From: Parafrankia sp. EUN1f
Lineage (GTDB): Bacteria; Actinomycetota; Actinomycetes; Frankiales; Frankiaceae
Direction of reading: 5' to 3'
Assembly (NCBI RefSeq): GCF_000177675.1
Contig: NZ_ADGX01000092.1
Span: forward strand, 1-33,502
DNA: 33,502 nucleotides
Under the pieces are notes generated by a model that was not told the origin of the DNA, did not search any database, and worked only from the letters and a program-made list of their open reading frames with translations. This document shows positions 1-7,106 of this stretch, one piece after another (the first letter of the stretch is position 1; each line of letters opens with the position of its first letter). A program made the translations under genes and the position numbers.

Positions 1-134
1 CGCGCACGGGCTCCGCCGTGCGCACGGGCTCCGCCGCGCGCACGGGCTCCGCCGCTGCCGCCGGTTTCGCCGAGGAACGGGACGAACTCGTGGCCACGGG
101 CCCGTTGGCCCGCGGCCGACACTCCGAGTCCTGA
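1..134 (+). CDS. 3' end of an unidentified gene with a hexapeptide repeat (partial)
   Basis: The gene enters from the left edge; its frame starts at base 3 and ends at TGA 132-134. The visible 43 residues begin with three near-identical six-residue units of the form RTGSA(A/V), then an acidic/alanine stretch with EERDELVATG and the terminus RGRHSES. About 90% of codons in this frame end in G or C, which fits coding DNA here better than the other frames. No domain is visible, so no function is assigned. It converges on the VWA gene that ends at 253, and a hairpin element lies between them. The low-complexity tail could be a flexible C-terminal extension. It remains possible that the repeat is simply GC-rich non-coding DNA. 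Confidence 0.5.
   Translation, partial: RTGSAVRTGSAARTGSAAAAGFAEERDELVATGPLARGRHSES
2..55 (+). repeat. Three tandem 18-bp repeats
   Basis: Three copies of GCGCACGGGCTCCGCCGY run head to tail at 2-19, 20-37 and 38-55, differing only at the last base. The 18-bp period is a multiple of three and encodes the RTGSA(A/V) hexapeptide of the partial gene. The array may continue beyond the left edge. Confidence 0.85.
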
Positions 135-211
135 CCGCGGTCGCACCGCACGTGCCCCGCGCCGCGGCACATCGCCGGCGCGGGGCACGCCCCGCCCGCC
201 GCTGCTCCCGA

Positions 212-276
212 GCAAGAAGTGAAGGCAATGGCTGCGACAGCAGCCGAAATCTTCACTTCTTGCGGATTGTCAAGTG
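212..276. repeat. Dispersed palindromic element, copy 1 (also a terminator-like hairpin)
   Basis: Perfect 13-bp inverted arms GCAAGAAGTGAAG (212-224) and CTTCACTTCTTGC (251-263) enclose an inner 6-bp stem GGCTGC/GCAGCC (230-235/240-245). On the minus strand, 276-255 reads CACTTGACAATCCGCAAGAA followed by GT, which matches 27878-27899 at 20 of 22 bases. It lies between convergent genes and supplies the last codons and TGA of the VWA gene. A bidirectional terminator role is likely but inferred; there is no U tract. Confidence 0.8.
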
Positions 277-1458
277 GCCCTGTGCGCCCTTATGTCGCTG
301 TTGGTATGAGTTGCGAGCACTGGGTGTCGGTGCGGAAGCCCCGGTGGGCCGGCGTGCGGCGGGAAGCGGCTGTGGGCGGCGCAGGCGGTTCCACCACAGG
401 GAGAGGCCGAGGGCCGCGGCGACGAGGAGGCCGCCGATGCCGGCGAACCAGGAGGCGATGTCGCGGTGCTCGTGCGTCACGGTGATGGTGCGGGGGAGGT
501 CGGTCAGGGCGTCCTGCAACTCGTTCGCGTTCTGCGCGCGGTAGTAGGTGCCCCCAGTGGTGCTCGCGACCTGCTTCAGCGCGTCCTCGTCGATGGCCCG
601 CGGGTCGCGTTCACCGTTACGGCCGCCGAAGCCGCCACCCCCGCCGCCGAAGCCGCCGCCACCGCCCCCGCCGAACCCGCCGCCGAAGCCGAAGGCGTCG
701 TCGCCGATCTGCGAGCTGTCGCAGACCATCGGCGCCGGTGTCGTCGTCCCGAAACCGATCGTGTAGACCCGCAGGCGCCGCGTGGCGGCTTCCCCCGCGG
801 CGGTCCGCGGGTCCACGCCCACGGTGTTGGCGCCGTCGGTGAGCACCACGATGACGTCCGCCGCGTACTCCCCGCCGGTGCCGCCCGGGACGTCCGCCCC
901 GGTCGGCGGCACCGACGGGTCGACCTCGGCGATGGCGTCGATGGAGGTGAGGATCCCCTGGCCGATGGCGGTGCCGCGGGACGTCGTCAGGCTCTTCAGC
1001 GCCGCCAGCAGCTTGTCGGTGTCGTCGGTCGGCGGGACGAGCAGGCCGGCGCTGCCGGCGAAGGTGACCAGGCCGATGCGGGAACCGCCCGGCTGGGCCC
1101 GGATGAAGTCGGTGGCCGCCTTCTCTGCGGCGGTGAGGCGGTTCGGGGACACGTCGGTGGAGCACATCGAGCCCGAGACATCCAGCGCCAGCAGGATCGT
1201 CGTCGAGTTCGCCGCGATCGGGACGCTCGCCTGCGGGCGGGCGGCGCCGACGCCGAGCGTGGCCAGCCCGAGCACGAACAGGGCGACGGGGATGTGCCGC
1301 TGCCACCGTTTCCGGCCGGGCAGCGCCACCCGCAGCAGCGCGACTGACGTCACCCGAATGGCGGCCCGCCGCCGGCGGCGCCGGGCCAGCCAGGTGACGG
1401 CGGTCAGCAGCGGGACGACGAGCAGCGTCGCCAGCGCCCAGGGCCAGGTGAGGGACAT
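253..1458 (-). CDS. VWA-domain membrane protein (BatA-like), last gene of the MoxR operon
   Basis: A 401-residue protein of the BatA/Aerotolerance type. Membrane segments are near residues 6-24, 55-75 and 335-355, so the von Willebrand A domain (about 86-320) faces one side of the membrane. A complete MIDAS metal site is visible: DVSGS at 93-97, Thr163 and Asp208. Such proteins work with MoxR ATPases in envelope assembly or stress; the client here is unknown. A glycine-rich loop (about 257-279, runs of G broken by F) is inserted before the last helix of the domain. Cys99 beside the MIDAS and Cys246 are absent from the sister protein. The start overlaps the stop of the upstream VWA gene by one base (TGATG). 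The C-terminal tail ends TIRKK and is encoded by the palindromic element, so the original terminus was probably replaced. Confidence 0.9.
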   Translation of the reverse strand: MSLTWPWALATLLVVPLLTAVTWLARRRRRRAAIRVTSVALLRVALPGRKRWQRHIPVALFVLGLATLGVGAARPQASVPIAANSTTILLALDVSGSMCSTDVSPNRLTAAEKAATDFIRAQPGGSRIGLVTFAGSAGLLVPPTDDTDKLLAALKSLTTSRGTAIGQGILTSIDAIAEVDPSVPPTGADVPGGTGGEYAADVIVVLTDGANTVGVDPRTAAGEAATRRLRVYTIGFGTTTPAPMVCDSSQIGDDAFGFGGGFGGGGGGGFGGGGGGFGGRNGERDPRAIDEDALKQVASTTGGTYYRAQNANELQDALTDLPRTITVTHEHRDIASWFAGIGGLLVAAALGLSLWWNRLRRPQPLPAARRPTGASAPTPSARNSYQQRHKGAQGHLTIRKK

Positions 1459-2510
1459 CAGGCGACCCTTCCCGTGCGCAGGATCGTGGGGACCGCGCCG
1501 GCTGCCAGCAGCAGGACCGCGAAGGCGGTGAACGCCCCGGCCAACGGCAGATCCTCGTGGTGGGTGGTCCGCCGGAGGTCGATGGCCGAGGCGACGCCGT
1601 CCAGTTCGGATGCCTGCGAGGCCGGGTGGTAGGCGCCGCCGGTCGTCTGGGCGATGGCCTTCAGCGTGTCCTCGTCCAGCGCGGTGTTCAGCCGGTAGCC
1701 GTCCACCTCGACGGTCGCGCCGGCGGTGGTGCCGACACCGACCGTCTCGACGTGCACCCCGGCGGCCTGGGCGGCCCCGGCGGCGGCCTCGGTCGCCCCG
1801 GCGGCGTCGCCGCCACCGGCGCCACTGCCACCATCACTGCCACCACCGTTGCCGCTGCTGGTGCTGCCGCTGCCGCCGGTGCCGGCGTTCGCACCGGTGC
1901 CGCCGTCCTCCCCGTCGGAGAACAGCACGATGGTCGCCGAGCTCCAGTACCCGATGTCCGGCGCGGAGCCGTCCGCGCCGAGCCGGACCGTGCGGCCCGT
2001 GATCGCCGACAGCGAGGTGAGGATCGCCTCCGCCAGCGAGGTGCCGCCGGTGACCTTCAGCCGGTCGATCGCCGCCTCGGCGGCGGCGTGGTCGGCGCTG
2101 GGCTGATGGGTGGTGAGCGCGCCGTCCTGGAACGCGACCACGCCCACGTCGACGCTGTCGGGCTGGGCGGCGACGAACGCGGCCGCCGCCTTCTTCGCCG
2201 CGTCCAGGCGGGTGGGCGTCACGTCGGTCGCGCCCATGCTGTTCGAGACGTCCACGGCGACGATCACCGTGCCCGCGGCGCGGGAGACGGGAACGGAGGC
2301 CGCCGGCCCCGCCGCCGCGAACGTGAGCACCGCGATCCCCGCGAGGCTGAGCCAGAACCCGGGCTGTGGCCCGCGGCGGCCCGCGGCGGCGTCCACACCT
2401 GCCGCGGCGAGCGCCGCCCGGCGCCGCCGCGCCGTCGTCGTCGCGGCGACGGCGAGCGCGGCCACGACCAGCACGCCCGGGACGAGCAGCCAGGGGGCGG
2501 TGAGGCTCAT
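1458..2510 (-). CDS. VWA-domain membrane protein (BatB-like)
   Basis: A 350-residue VWA protein taken from the ATG at 2510, because its N-terminus (MSLTAPW) matches that of the next gene (MSLTWPW) and the ATG overlaps the DUF58 stop as ATGA. A start 12 bases upstream is possible. Membrane helices are at about 6-24, 53-72 and 325-345. The MIDAS is intact: DVSNS at 87-91, Thr157 and Asp199. Directly after the metal Asp there is a Gly/Ser/Ala-rich insertion (about 203-250), at a different place from the insertion in its neighbour. Two adjacent VWA genes suggest duplication, and the pair probably acts as a heterodimer under MoxR control. That role is known for the family; the partner here is inferred from order and overlap. 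Confidence 0.88.
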   Translation of the reverse strand: MSLTAPWLLVPGVLVVAALAVAATTTARRRRAALAAAGVDAAAGRRGPQPGFWLSLAGIAVLTFAAAGPAASVPVSRAAGTVIVAVDVSNSMGATDVTPTRLDAAKKAAAAFVAAQPDSVDVGVVAFQDGALTTHQPSADHAAAEAAIDRLKVTGGTSLAEAILTSLSAITGRTVRLGADGSAPDIGYWSSATIVLFSDGEDGGTGANAGTGGSGSTSSGNGGGSDGGSGAGGGDAAGATEAAAGAAQAAGVHVETVGVGTTAGATVEVDGYRLNTALDEDTLKAIAQTTGGAYHPASQASELDGVASAIDLRRTTHHEDLPLAGAFTAFAVLLLAAGAVPTILRTGRVA

Positions 2511-3394
2511 GTGCGCCGCCACCGGGTGCTGGCGGCGACCCCGGCGAGGGCGGGGAGCAGGTCGCGGTCGGTGTCGATCCGGTGCAGCGGGACCCCGGCG
2601 CGGCGCATGCGGCCGGCCAGGTCCGCCTCACGTTCCGCCACCGCGTCGCTCAGCCGGGCGCGCAGCAGCGGATCACCGGAGTCGACGAGCAGCTGCTCGC
2701 CGGTCTCGGTGTCCTCGACCAGGACGAGCCCCACCTCCGGCAGGGCGTCGTCGGCGGCATCCACGACGCGCAGCGCCACGACCTCGTGGCGGTGTGCCAG
2801 CCGCAGCAGCGGCCGGTCCCAGCCGGCGGTGCCGATGAAGTCGGAGATGACGATGATCAGCGACCGGCGCCGTGCCAGGCGCGCCGCGGTGCCCAGCATC
2901 GCGGCGACGTCGGTGGTGCCCGCCTTCGGCGGTGCCGTGGCGGTGCGGGCGAGCTCATGGCCGATGCGCAGCACCTGCCCACGGCCGGTGGCCGGTGGCA
3001 CGATCCGGGTCGCGGCGCCGTCGTGGAGCACCGCGCCGACCCGGTTCCCGCCGCGGCCGAACAGCCGCGCCAACACCAGCGCCAGCTCGGCCAGGACGTC
3101 GTGCTTCCCTCGGCCGGGGACACCGACGGTCATCGACGCCGTCCGGTCGAGCACGAGCCACAGGGTCAGCTCACGGTCCTCGGTGAACTGGCGTACCTGC
3201 GGCTCGTCCAGCCGGGCGGTCGCGTTCCAGTCGATGCGGCGGGCGTCGTCGGTCTCGACGTAGCCGCGCAGGCCGGCGAAGTCGAGACCGGACCCGCGGT
3301 ACGGCGTGCGGTAGGCGCCCAGCACCCGCCCGTCGAGGCGGCGGACCACCTGCCACTCCAGCCGCAGCAGCAGCCGGTCGGGTGCGCCCGCCAT
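2507..3394 (-). CDS. DUF58 domain protein
   Basis: A 295-residue DUF58 protein. The open frame runs much further upstream, but that part is antisense to moxR; the ATG at 3394 overlaps the moxR stop by one base (TGATG) and is the natural start. The diagnostic DUF58 stretch is at about 43-62, with RGYVETDDARRIDWNATAR. It is followed by a VWA-like fold whose metal motif is degenerate (DRTAS at 83-87 instead of DxSxS) and by the strand IIVISDF. DUF58 proteins sit between moxR and VWA genes across bacteria and are thought to bridge ATPase and VWA partners. The 3' end overlaps the next gene by four bases, so translation is likely coupled along the operon. Confidence 0.9.
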   Translation of the reverse strand: MAGAPDRLLLRLEWQVVRRLDGRVLGAYRTPYRGSGLDFAGLRGYVETDDARRIDWNATARLDEPQVRQFTEDRELTLWLVLDRTASMTVGVPGRGKHDVLAELALVLARLFGRGGNRVGAVLHDGAATRIVPPATGRGQVLRIGHELARTATAPPKAGTTDVAAMLGTAARLARRRSLIIVISDFIGTAGWDRPLLRLAHRHEVVALRVVDAADDALPEVGLVLVEDTETGEQLLVDSGDPLLRARLSDAVAEREADLAGRMRRAGVPLHRIDTDRDLLPALAGVAASTRWRRT

Positions 3395-4491
3395 CACCGG
3401 GCCCGCAGCGGGACCTCGGGCATCGGCACGGCCCGCAGCACGCCGGCTATGACGGTGTCGGGGGCGACGTCGTCGGCCAGCGCCTCGTACGACAGCACGA
3501 GGCGGTGGCGCAGCACGTCGGGGACGAGCGCGTACAGGTCCTGCGGTATGGCGTAGTCCCGGCCGCGCAGGTAGGCCAGCGCCCGGGCGCCCAGCACGAG
3601 GGCGATCGACGCGCGCGGGCTGGCGCCGTGGGTGACGTAGCGGTCCAGGTTGCCCAGCCCCACCGTGCCCAGCGAGCGGGTGGCGACGACGAGCCGCACC
3701 GCGTAGTCGACGATGGCCGGGTCGACGTACACGTCCTGGACCTGCGCCCGCATCCGCACCAGGTCCTCGGGGCGCAGGATCCGCTGGGTCGGCAGGGGGG
3801 GCCGCAGGGCCCGGTCGACGATGGCGTGCTCCTCCACCGGCGCCGGGTAGTGCACCAGGACCTTCATCATGAAGCGGTCGACCTGGGCCTCCGGCAGCGG
3901 ATAGGTGCCCTCGGACTCGATCGGGTTCTGCGTCGCCAGGACCAGGAACGGGTCGGGGACGGGGTAGGTCTCGCGCCCGATCGTCACCTGACGTTCCTGC
4001 ATCACCTCCAGCAGCGCGCTCTGCACCTTCGCCGGGGCCCGGTTGATCTCGTCGGCGAGCAGCAGGTTGGTGAAGACCGGGCCGAGCGTCGTCTCGAACT
4101 CGCCGGTGTGCTGGCGGTAGACCCGGGTGCCGACCAGGTCGGCGGGCAGCAGGTCCGGGGTGAACTGGATGCGCTGGAACTGCCCGCCGACCGCGCTGGC
4201 CAGCGACTTCACCGCCAGCGTCTTCGCCAGCCCCGGCACGCCCTCGACCAGCAGATGGCCGCCGGCGAGCAGTGCGATCGCCATGCGCTCCAGCAGGACG
4301 TCCTGCCCGACGATCGTGCGTTTCACCTCGAACAGCACCTGCTCGAGCGGACTGCTCGCGCCGCGGGCGCGGGCGGGCGCCGGGGCGGGCGTGGGCACGG
4401 GTACGGGCGTGGGTGCGGTCACGGGGGTCCCGCCGCCGGTACCTCCGTCGGCCGTTCCAGCGGGGCTGCTGACGTCGGCGTCGTGTGTCAT
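3394..4491 (-). CDS. moxR: MoxR-family AAA+ ATPase
   Basis: A 365-residue MoxR ATPase. Residues 10-45 are a disordered Thr/Pro/Ala-rich extension. The AAA core follows: MoxR-type Walker A GVPGLAKT (84-91), Walker B LLLADEINRAP (from 143), the family motif ATQNPIESEGTYPLPEAQ, and an arginine-rich lid. MoxR proteins act as chaperone-like motors that activate or insert metal into VWA partners, which here are encoded directly downstream. The ATG at 4491 is the only sensible start; an AAAGG about 14 bases upstream is a weak ribosome site. The gap to the preceding protease gene is 35 bp on the same strand, so they are probably co-transcribed. Mycobacteria have a comparable moxR-DUF58-VWA order. Confidence 0.95.
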   Translation of the reverse strand: MTHDADVSSPAGTADGGTGGGTPVTAPTPVPVPTPAPAPARARGASSPLEQVLFEVKRTIVGQDVLLERMAIALLAGGHLLVEGVPGLAKTLAVKSLASAVGGQFQRIQFTPDLLPADLVGTRVYRQHTGEFETTLGPVFTNLLLADEINRAPAKVQSALLEVMQERQVTIGRETYPVPDPFLVLATQNPIESEGTYPLPEAQVDRFMMKVLVHYPAPVEEHAIVDRALRPPLPTQRILRPEDLVRMRAQVQDVYVDPAIVDYAVRLVVATRSLGTVGLGNLDRYVTHGASPRASIALVLGARALAYLRGRDYAIPQDLYALVPDVLRHRLVLSYEALADDVAPDTVIAGVLRAVPMPEVPLRAR

Positions 4492-4526
4492 GGTCTTCGT
4501 CGATACCTTTCGTGACCTTGGTGACG

Positions 4527-5342
4527 TCAGATCCGCGGCCCGCGGCCGCCACCGGGCCCGGAACCGCCACCGCCGCTGCCGAGGGCGCTGGAGATGGGCA
4601 CGGCGAAACCGATGCCGGCGAACGCGTCGTCCTCGCCGGGATCGGCGATGGACACGACGATCCCGACGACCAGGCCGTCGGCGTCGAGCAGCGGCCCCCC
4701 GGAGCTGCCGGCGTTCACTGCGGCGTCGAACTGGATCAGCCCCGACAGCTCGCCGCTCTCCGTGGCCGCGGTGCGATCCAGGCCCGACACGACGCCGGAG
4801 GAGACGCTGTACGTCAGCCCGAGCGGGTTGCCCAGCGCGATCACCTCGCCGCCGACCTCGACGCGGCTGCCGAGCGTGGCCGGCACGACCGGCTGCGGCA
4901 GCGTCGCCGGTGTGAGCATCGCGGTGTCGGTCTCCGGGTCCGTCGAGGCCACCGTTGCGGTGGACCGGGTTCCGTCGGAGAAGGTGAGGGTGATGGCGCC
5001 GCCGTCGGCGACGACATGGCCGGCTGTGAGGACGGTGCCGGCGTTCGCCACGATCACCCCGGAGCCGAGCGACCCGTGCTCTGTGCGCACCACCACCACG
5101 GACGGCACGACCCGCCGGTAGACGTCCGCGACGCTGGGGGACGCGCCCGCGCTGGGACTCGCCGACGGCGTCGGGGCGGTGGCCGCCCGTGTCTGCGGGC
5201 TTCCGCCGGGCCGGGACGCGAGCACGGCGACCACCACGGCGAGCGTGACGATCGTGACAGCGGAGGCGATCAGCAGCGCGTGAATGCCGCGTAACCCGAA
5301 TGCGCGCCCGGTGGCCGCTCGGGGCTCGGGCCCGGACGTCAT
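4527..5342 (-). CDS. Membrane-anchored trypsin-like serine protease (S1C/HtrA-like, no PDZ)
   Basis: A 271-residue protease taken from the ATG at 5342; GTG codons just upstream are alternative starts. One membrane helix (about 21-43) is followed by a Ser/Pro/Thr/Ala linker (48-70), then a chymotrypsin-fold domain. The triad is readable: His109 in LTAGHVV, Asp139 in DPETDTAML and Ser214 in GSSGGP. The usual Asn of GNSGG is replaced by Ser. No PDZ domain follows; the protein ends in a glycine-rich tail. The topology suggests an extracytoplasmic protease. It lies 35 bp upstream of moxR and probably heads that operon, which suggests a shared envelope-quality role; that is inference from position only. 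Confidence 0.9.
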   Translation of the reverse strand: MTSGPEPRAATGRAFGLRGIHALLIASAVTIVTLAVVVAVLASRPGGSPQTRAATAPTPSASPSAGASPSVADVYRRVVPSVVVVRTEHGSLGSGVIVANAGTVLTAGHVVADGGAITLTFSDGTRSTATVASTDPETDTAMLTPATLPQPVVPATLGSRVEVGGEVIALGNPLGLTYSVSSGVVSGLDRTAATESGELSGLIQFDAAVNAGSSGGPLLDADGLVVGIVVSIADPGEDDAFAGIGFAVPISSALGSGGGGSGPGGGRGPRI

Positions 5343-5487
5343 GGTCACCACGCTAGGGCCTGTTGCTGAGGAGCACCTGAACAACTGCTGTGTATCGGAC
5401 GCGACGGGTAATAACCGCCCGAGAGTCGCGGCCTGTGGTCCACGACCGGCAGCTCGGTGCTGGTGCCACTGCGCGAGACCGGCTGGA
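5343..5487. other. Intergenic region upstream of the protease operon
   Basis: 145 bp between the CadD-like gene stop and the protease start, both minus strand. It is less GC-rich than its surroundings around 5385-5420 and must hold the operon promoter if cadD is not co-transcribed. I could not pick a convincing -35/-10 pair. A short imperfect dyad around GGGTAATAACC (5406-5416) is the only structure seen. Confidence 0.4.
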
Positions 5488-6090
5488 TCAAAGGCCGAAC
5501 GCGCCGCCTTCGACGAGGATCAGGACACCGAGGCCGATCAGGACCAGCGGCAGCAGGATATGGCCCCGGCGGGCGAGCGCCCCGGCGATGACCGGGCGGG
5601 TGGCGAAGAAGCGGCCGGCGAAGCACCACACCGCCACCAGCACGAGGAACACAGACGTGTACACGGCCATCCCGCCGACTCCCGCGGTGGCGAAGACGGG
5701 TACGTAGACGCCGATGTTGTCGCCGCCGTTGGCGAAGGTGACCGCCGCGACCTCCAGCGGGCGCGGCCCCCCATCCCTGGTCTGTACCGACTCGTCCTCC
5801 CCGCCGCCACGGCGGTTCCTCCACGTCTGGGCCGCGGCTTTGAGACCCAGGGCCAGCGGCAGCAGGCCGAGGTAGGGGATCGCGGACTCCGGCAGGAAGG
5901 TGGCGCCGAACGCAGCGGCCACCGCAACGGCGAGGATCGCGCTGAAGCCGACGTACTGCCCGAGCACGATTCGGCGAGTGGAGTCACGATCGCCGGCGCC
6001 TTGGGCGAAGAAAAGAGCCAGGACCACGATGTCGTCGACGTTGGTGACGGCGAACAGGCCCGCCGCCTGCCCGATGATGCCCAGGTTCAC
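5488..6090 (-). CDS. CadD-family cadmium resistance transporter
   Basis: A 200-residue polytopic membrane protein with about six helices. Family signatures are visible near both ends: TNVDDIVVLALFFAQ at the start and FANGGDNIGVYVPVFA in the second half; these paired acidic motifs are typical of CadD/LysE-superfamily exporters. Family members export or confer resistance to cadmium and related divalent metals; the substrate here is not proven. The start is GTG at 6090, with GAGGAG about 13 bases upstream as a rather distant ribosome site. It is divergent from the GPP34 gene, with a 109-bp shared promoter region. No metal-responsive regulator (ArsR/MerR) gene is adjacent. Confidence 0.88.
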   Translation of the reverse strand: MNLGIIGQAAGLFAVTNVDDIVVLALFFAQGAGDRDSTRRIVLGQYVGFSAILAVAVAAAFGATFLPESAIPYLGLLPLALGLKAAAQTWRNRRGGGEDESVQTRDGGPRPLEVAAVTFANGGDNIGVYVPVFATAGVGGMAVYTSVFLVLVAVWCFAGRFFATRPVIAGALARRGHILLPLVLIGLGVLILVEGGAFGL

Positions 6091-6199
6091 GGGTGGGCGT
6101 GCTCCTCAATAGCGGTGCTGCCGCGAGCCGATCCACGCGGGCGGGGGGCTGTCGGCTACGGTACTGGCCCCGTGGGCGTGGTGTTGTATCCACGTTCCT

Positions 6200-6865
6200 G
6201 TGCATTCTGACCTGCCCACATCGCTGCCCGCGAAGCTCTATCTCCTGGCCTACAACCTGGAGAAGGACCAGATGTACGCCAACCGGCGGCTCGGCCGGGC
6301 CCTCCGGGCTGCCGCCCTGGTCGAACTGGAGATCGACGGATGGCTCATTGACGATGACGGGCTGGCCCGGGTGGCCGCGGACCCGCCGCCCGGGCGGCAG
6401 GAACCGACACCGCGGGGTGGGGTGGGGCGTCCCGATCCGCTCGTGGCTGCGGTCTACCGCCAGATCAGCGCGGCTCCCGCCCCGCGGGCCTGGGCGGACT
6501 GGATCGTCCACGAGCACCGCTCGGCGGTGGTGGAGACCCGTGACGACCTGGAGTCGGCGGGCTGGCTGCGGGTGGCCCGGGGGCGGCCGCTCTCCCTCAT
6601 CCCGACTTCGGCGGTCGTGCTCGTCGACCGGCCCCGAGTGCGGGAGCTGAACCGCGCCGCCGGTCAGGTGCTGCGCGGTGAGGTCGCCCCTGCGGTCGCC
6701 CCGGCGGATCTCGTCGCGCTGGTGGCGCTGGCGGCGGCCGGCGATGTGATCACTGTGGTGAACGTCAGCCAACGCAGGGCGTTCGCCGACCGGATCGACA
6801 CACTCACCGCCCTGGCCGGCCCCGCGGCCGCCGCGCTCGCCGGCCGACGTCCCGTCGAGGAGTGA
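6200..6865 (+). CDS. GPP34 (Golgi phosphoprotein 3-like) family protein
   Basis: A 221-residue GPP34-family protein. The N-terminus is diagnostic: LPAKLYLLAYNLEKDQMYANRRLG... with alternating helices, then DDLESAGWL and a C-terminal helical half with NVSQRRAFADRIDTL. The eukaryotic relatives bind phosphatidylinositol 4-phosphate; the many actinobacterial copies are uncharacterised, so only a membrane- or lipid-associated role can be suggested. The start is GTG at 6200 with no clear Shine-Dalgarno, possibly leaderless. The TGA stop lies at the beginning of a degenerate copy of the palindromic element. Confidence 0.9.
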   Translation: MHSDLPTSLPAKLYLLAYNLEKDQMYANRRLGRALRAAALVELEIDGWLIDDDGLARVAADPPPGRQEPTPRGGVGRPDPLVAAVYRQISAAPAPRAWADWIVHEHRSAVVETRDDLESAGWLRVARGRPLSLIPTSAVVLVDRPRVRELNRAAGQVLRGEVAPAVAPADLVALVALAAAGDVITVVNVSQRRAFADRIDTLTALAGPAAAALAGRRPVEE

Positions 6866-6915
6866 AGAGATGAGGATCGTGGTCGCAGGAACGGCGAAAA
6901 GCCTCAACTCTTCGG
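6863..6915. repeat. Dispersed palindromic element, degenerate copy 3
   Basis: Starts at the GPP34 stop. GAGGATCGTGGTCG (6872-6885) matches GAGGATTTTGGTCG of copy 2 at 12 of 14 positions, and CGAAAAGCCTCAACTCTTCGG (6895-6915) resembles the right arm of copy 2. The palindrome is decayed, so pairing is poor. Assignment rests on two matching blocks in the right order. Confidence 0.45.
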
Positions 6916-7013
6916 ACTCGCCACGTGCGAAAGGCGGGGTTAGGCCGCGGGGCCGGCGCCCTGGTACTCGGCGCCTGCGTGCCGCGGACCGGAACCAGCG
7001 GGTGCTCCCGGCA

Positions 7014-7082
7014 TCGCAGAACTTGCAGTCAGAGGCTCGCAAAACGTGTACTCGAAGCCCCGCAAAACTTGTACTTGGACCG
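7014..7082 (+). repeat. Three 23-bp iterated repeats upstream of the DUF4143 ATPase
   Basis: Units begin at 7014, 7037 and 7060, exactly 23 bp apart. Their first halves are TCGCAGAACTTGCAGTC, TCGCAAAACGTGTACTC and CCGCAAAACTTGTACTT; the rest is loosely conserved. At about two helical turns, the spacing would put bound proteins on nearly the same face. The third unit reaches the expected -35 region of the ATPase promoter, so an operator is the simplest reading. There are no spacers or palindromes, so it is not a CRISPR array. Confidence 0.75.
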
Positions 7083-7094
7083 CCGCGCACCAGG

Positions 7095-7100
7095 TAGTGT
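7095..7100 (+). promoter_or_regulatory. Probable -10 box of a leaderless promoter
   Basis: TAGTGT fits the actinobacterial TANNNT pattern and lies six bases before the ATG at 7107, so transcription would start at or near the A of the start codon. No Shine-Dalgarno is present, which agrees. The -35 would fall in the third 23-bp repeat (for example TTGTAC at 7069-7074, with a long 20-bp spacer). Confidence 0.5.
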
Positions 7101-7106
7101 CGCTGT

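Noticed and set aside
1557-3263. Long + strand open frame opposite the VWA/DUF58 genes
   Set aside because: It is antisense to genes with recognisable domains; long shadow frames are normal at this GC content and its Arg/Gly/Ala-rich translation has no domain.
5357-6112. TGAGGAGCAC in inverted orientation on both sides of the CadD-like gene, suggesting a small insertion sequence
   Set aside because: The match is only 10 bp, one copy is part of the gene's ribosome site, and there is no transposase or target duplication.
7014-7082. Possible CRISPR or toxin-antitoxin repeat array
   Set aside because: Units abut with no unique spacers, only three copies exist, and no cas genes are near.
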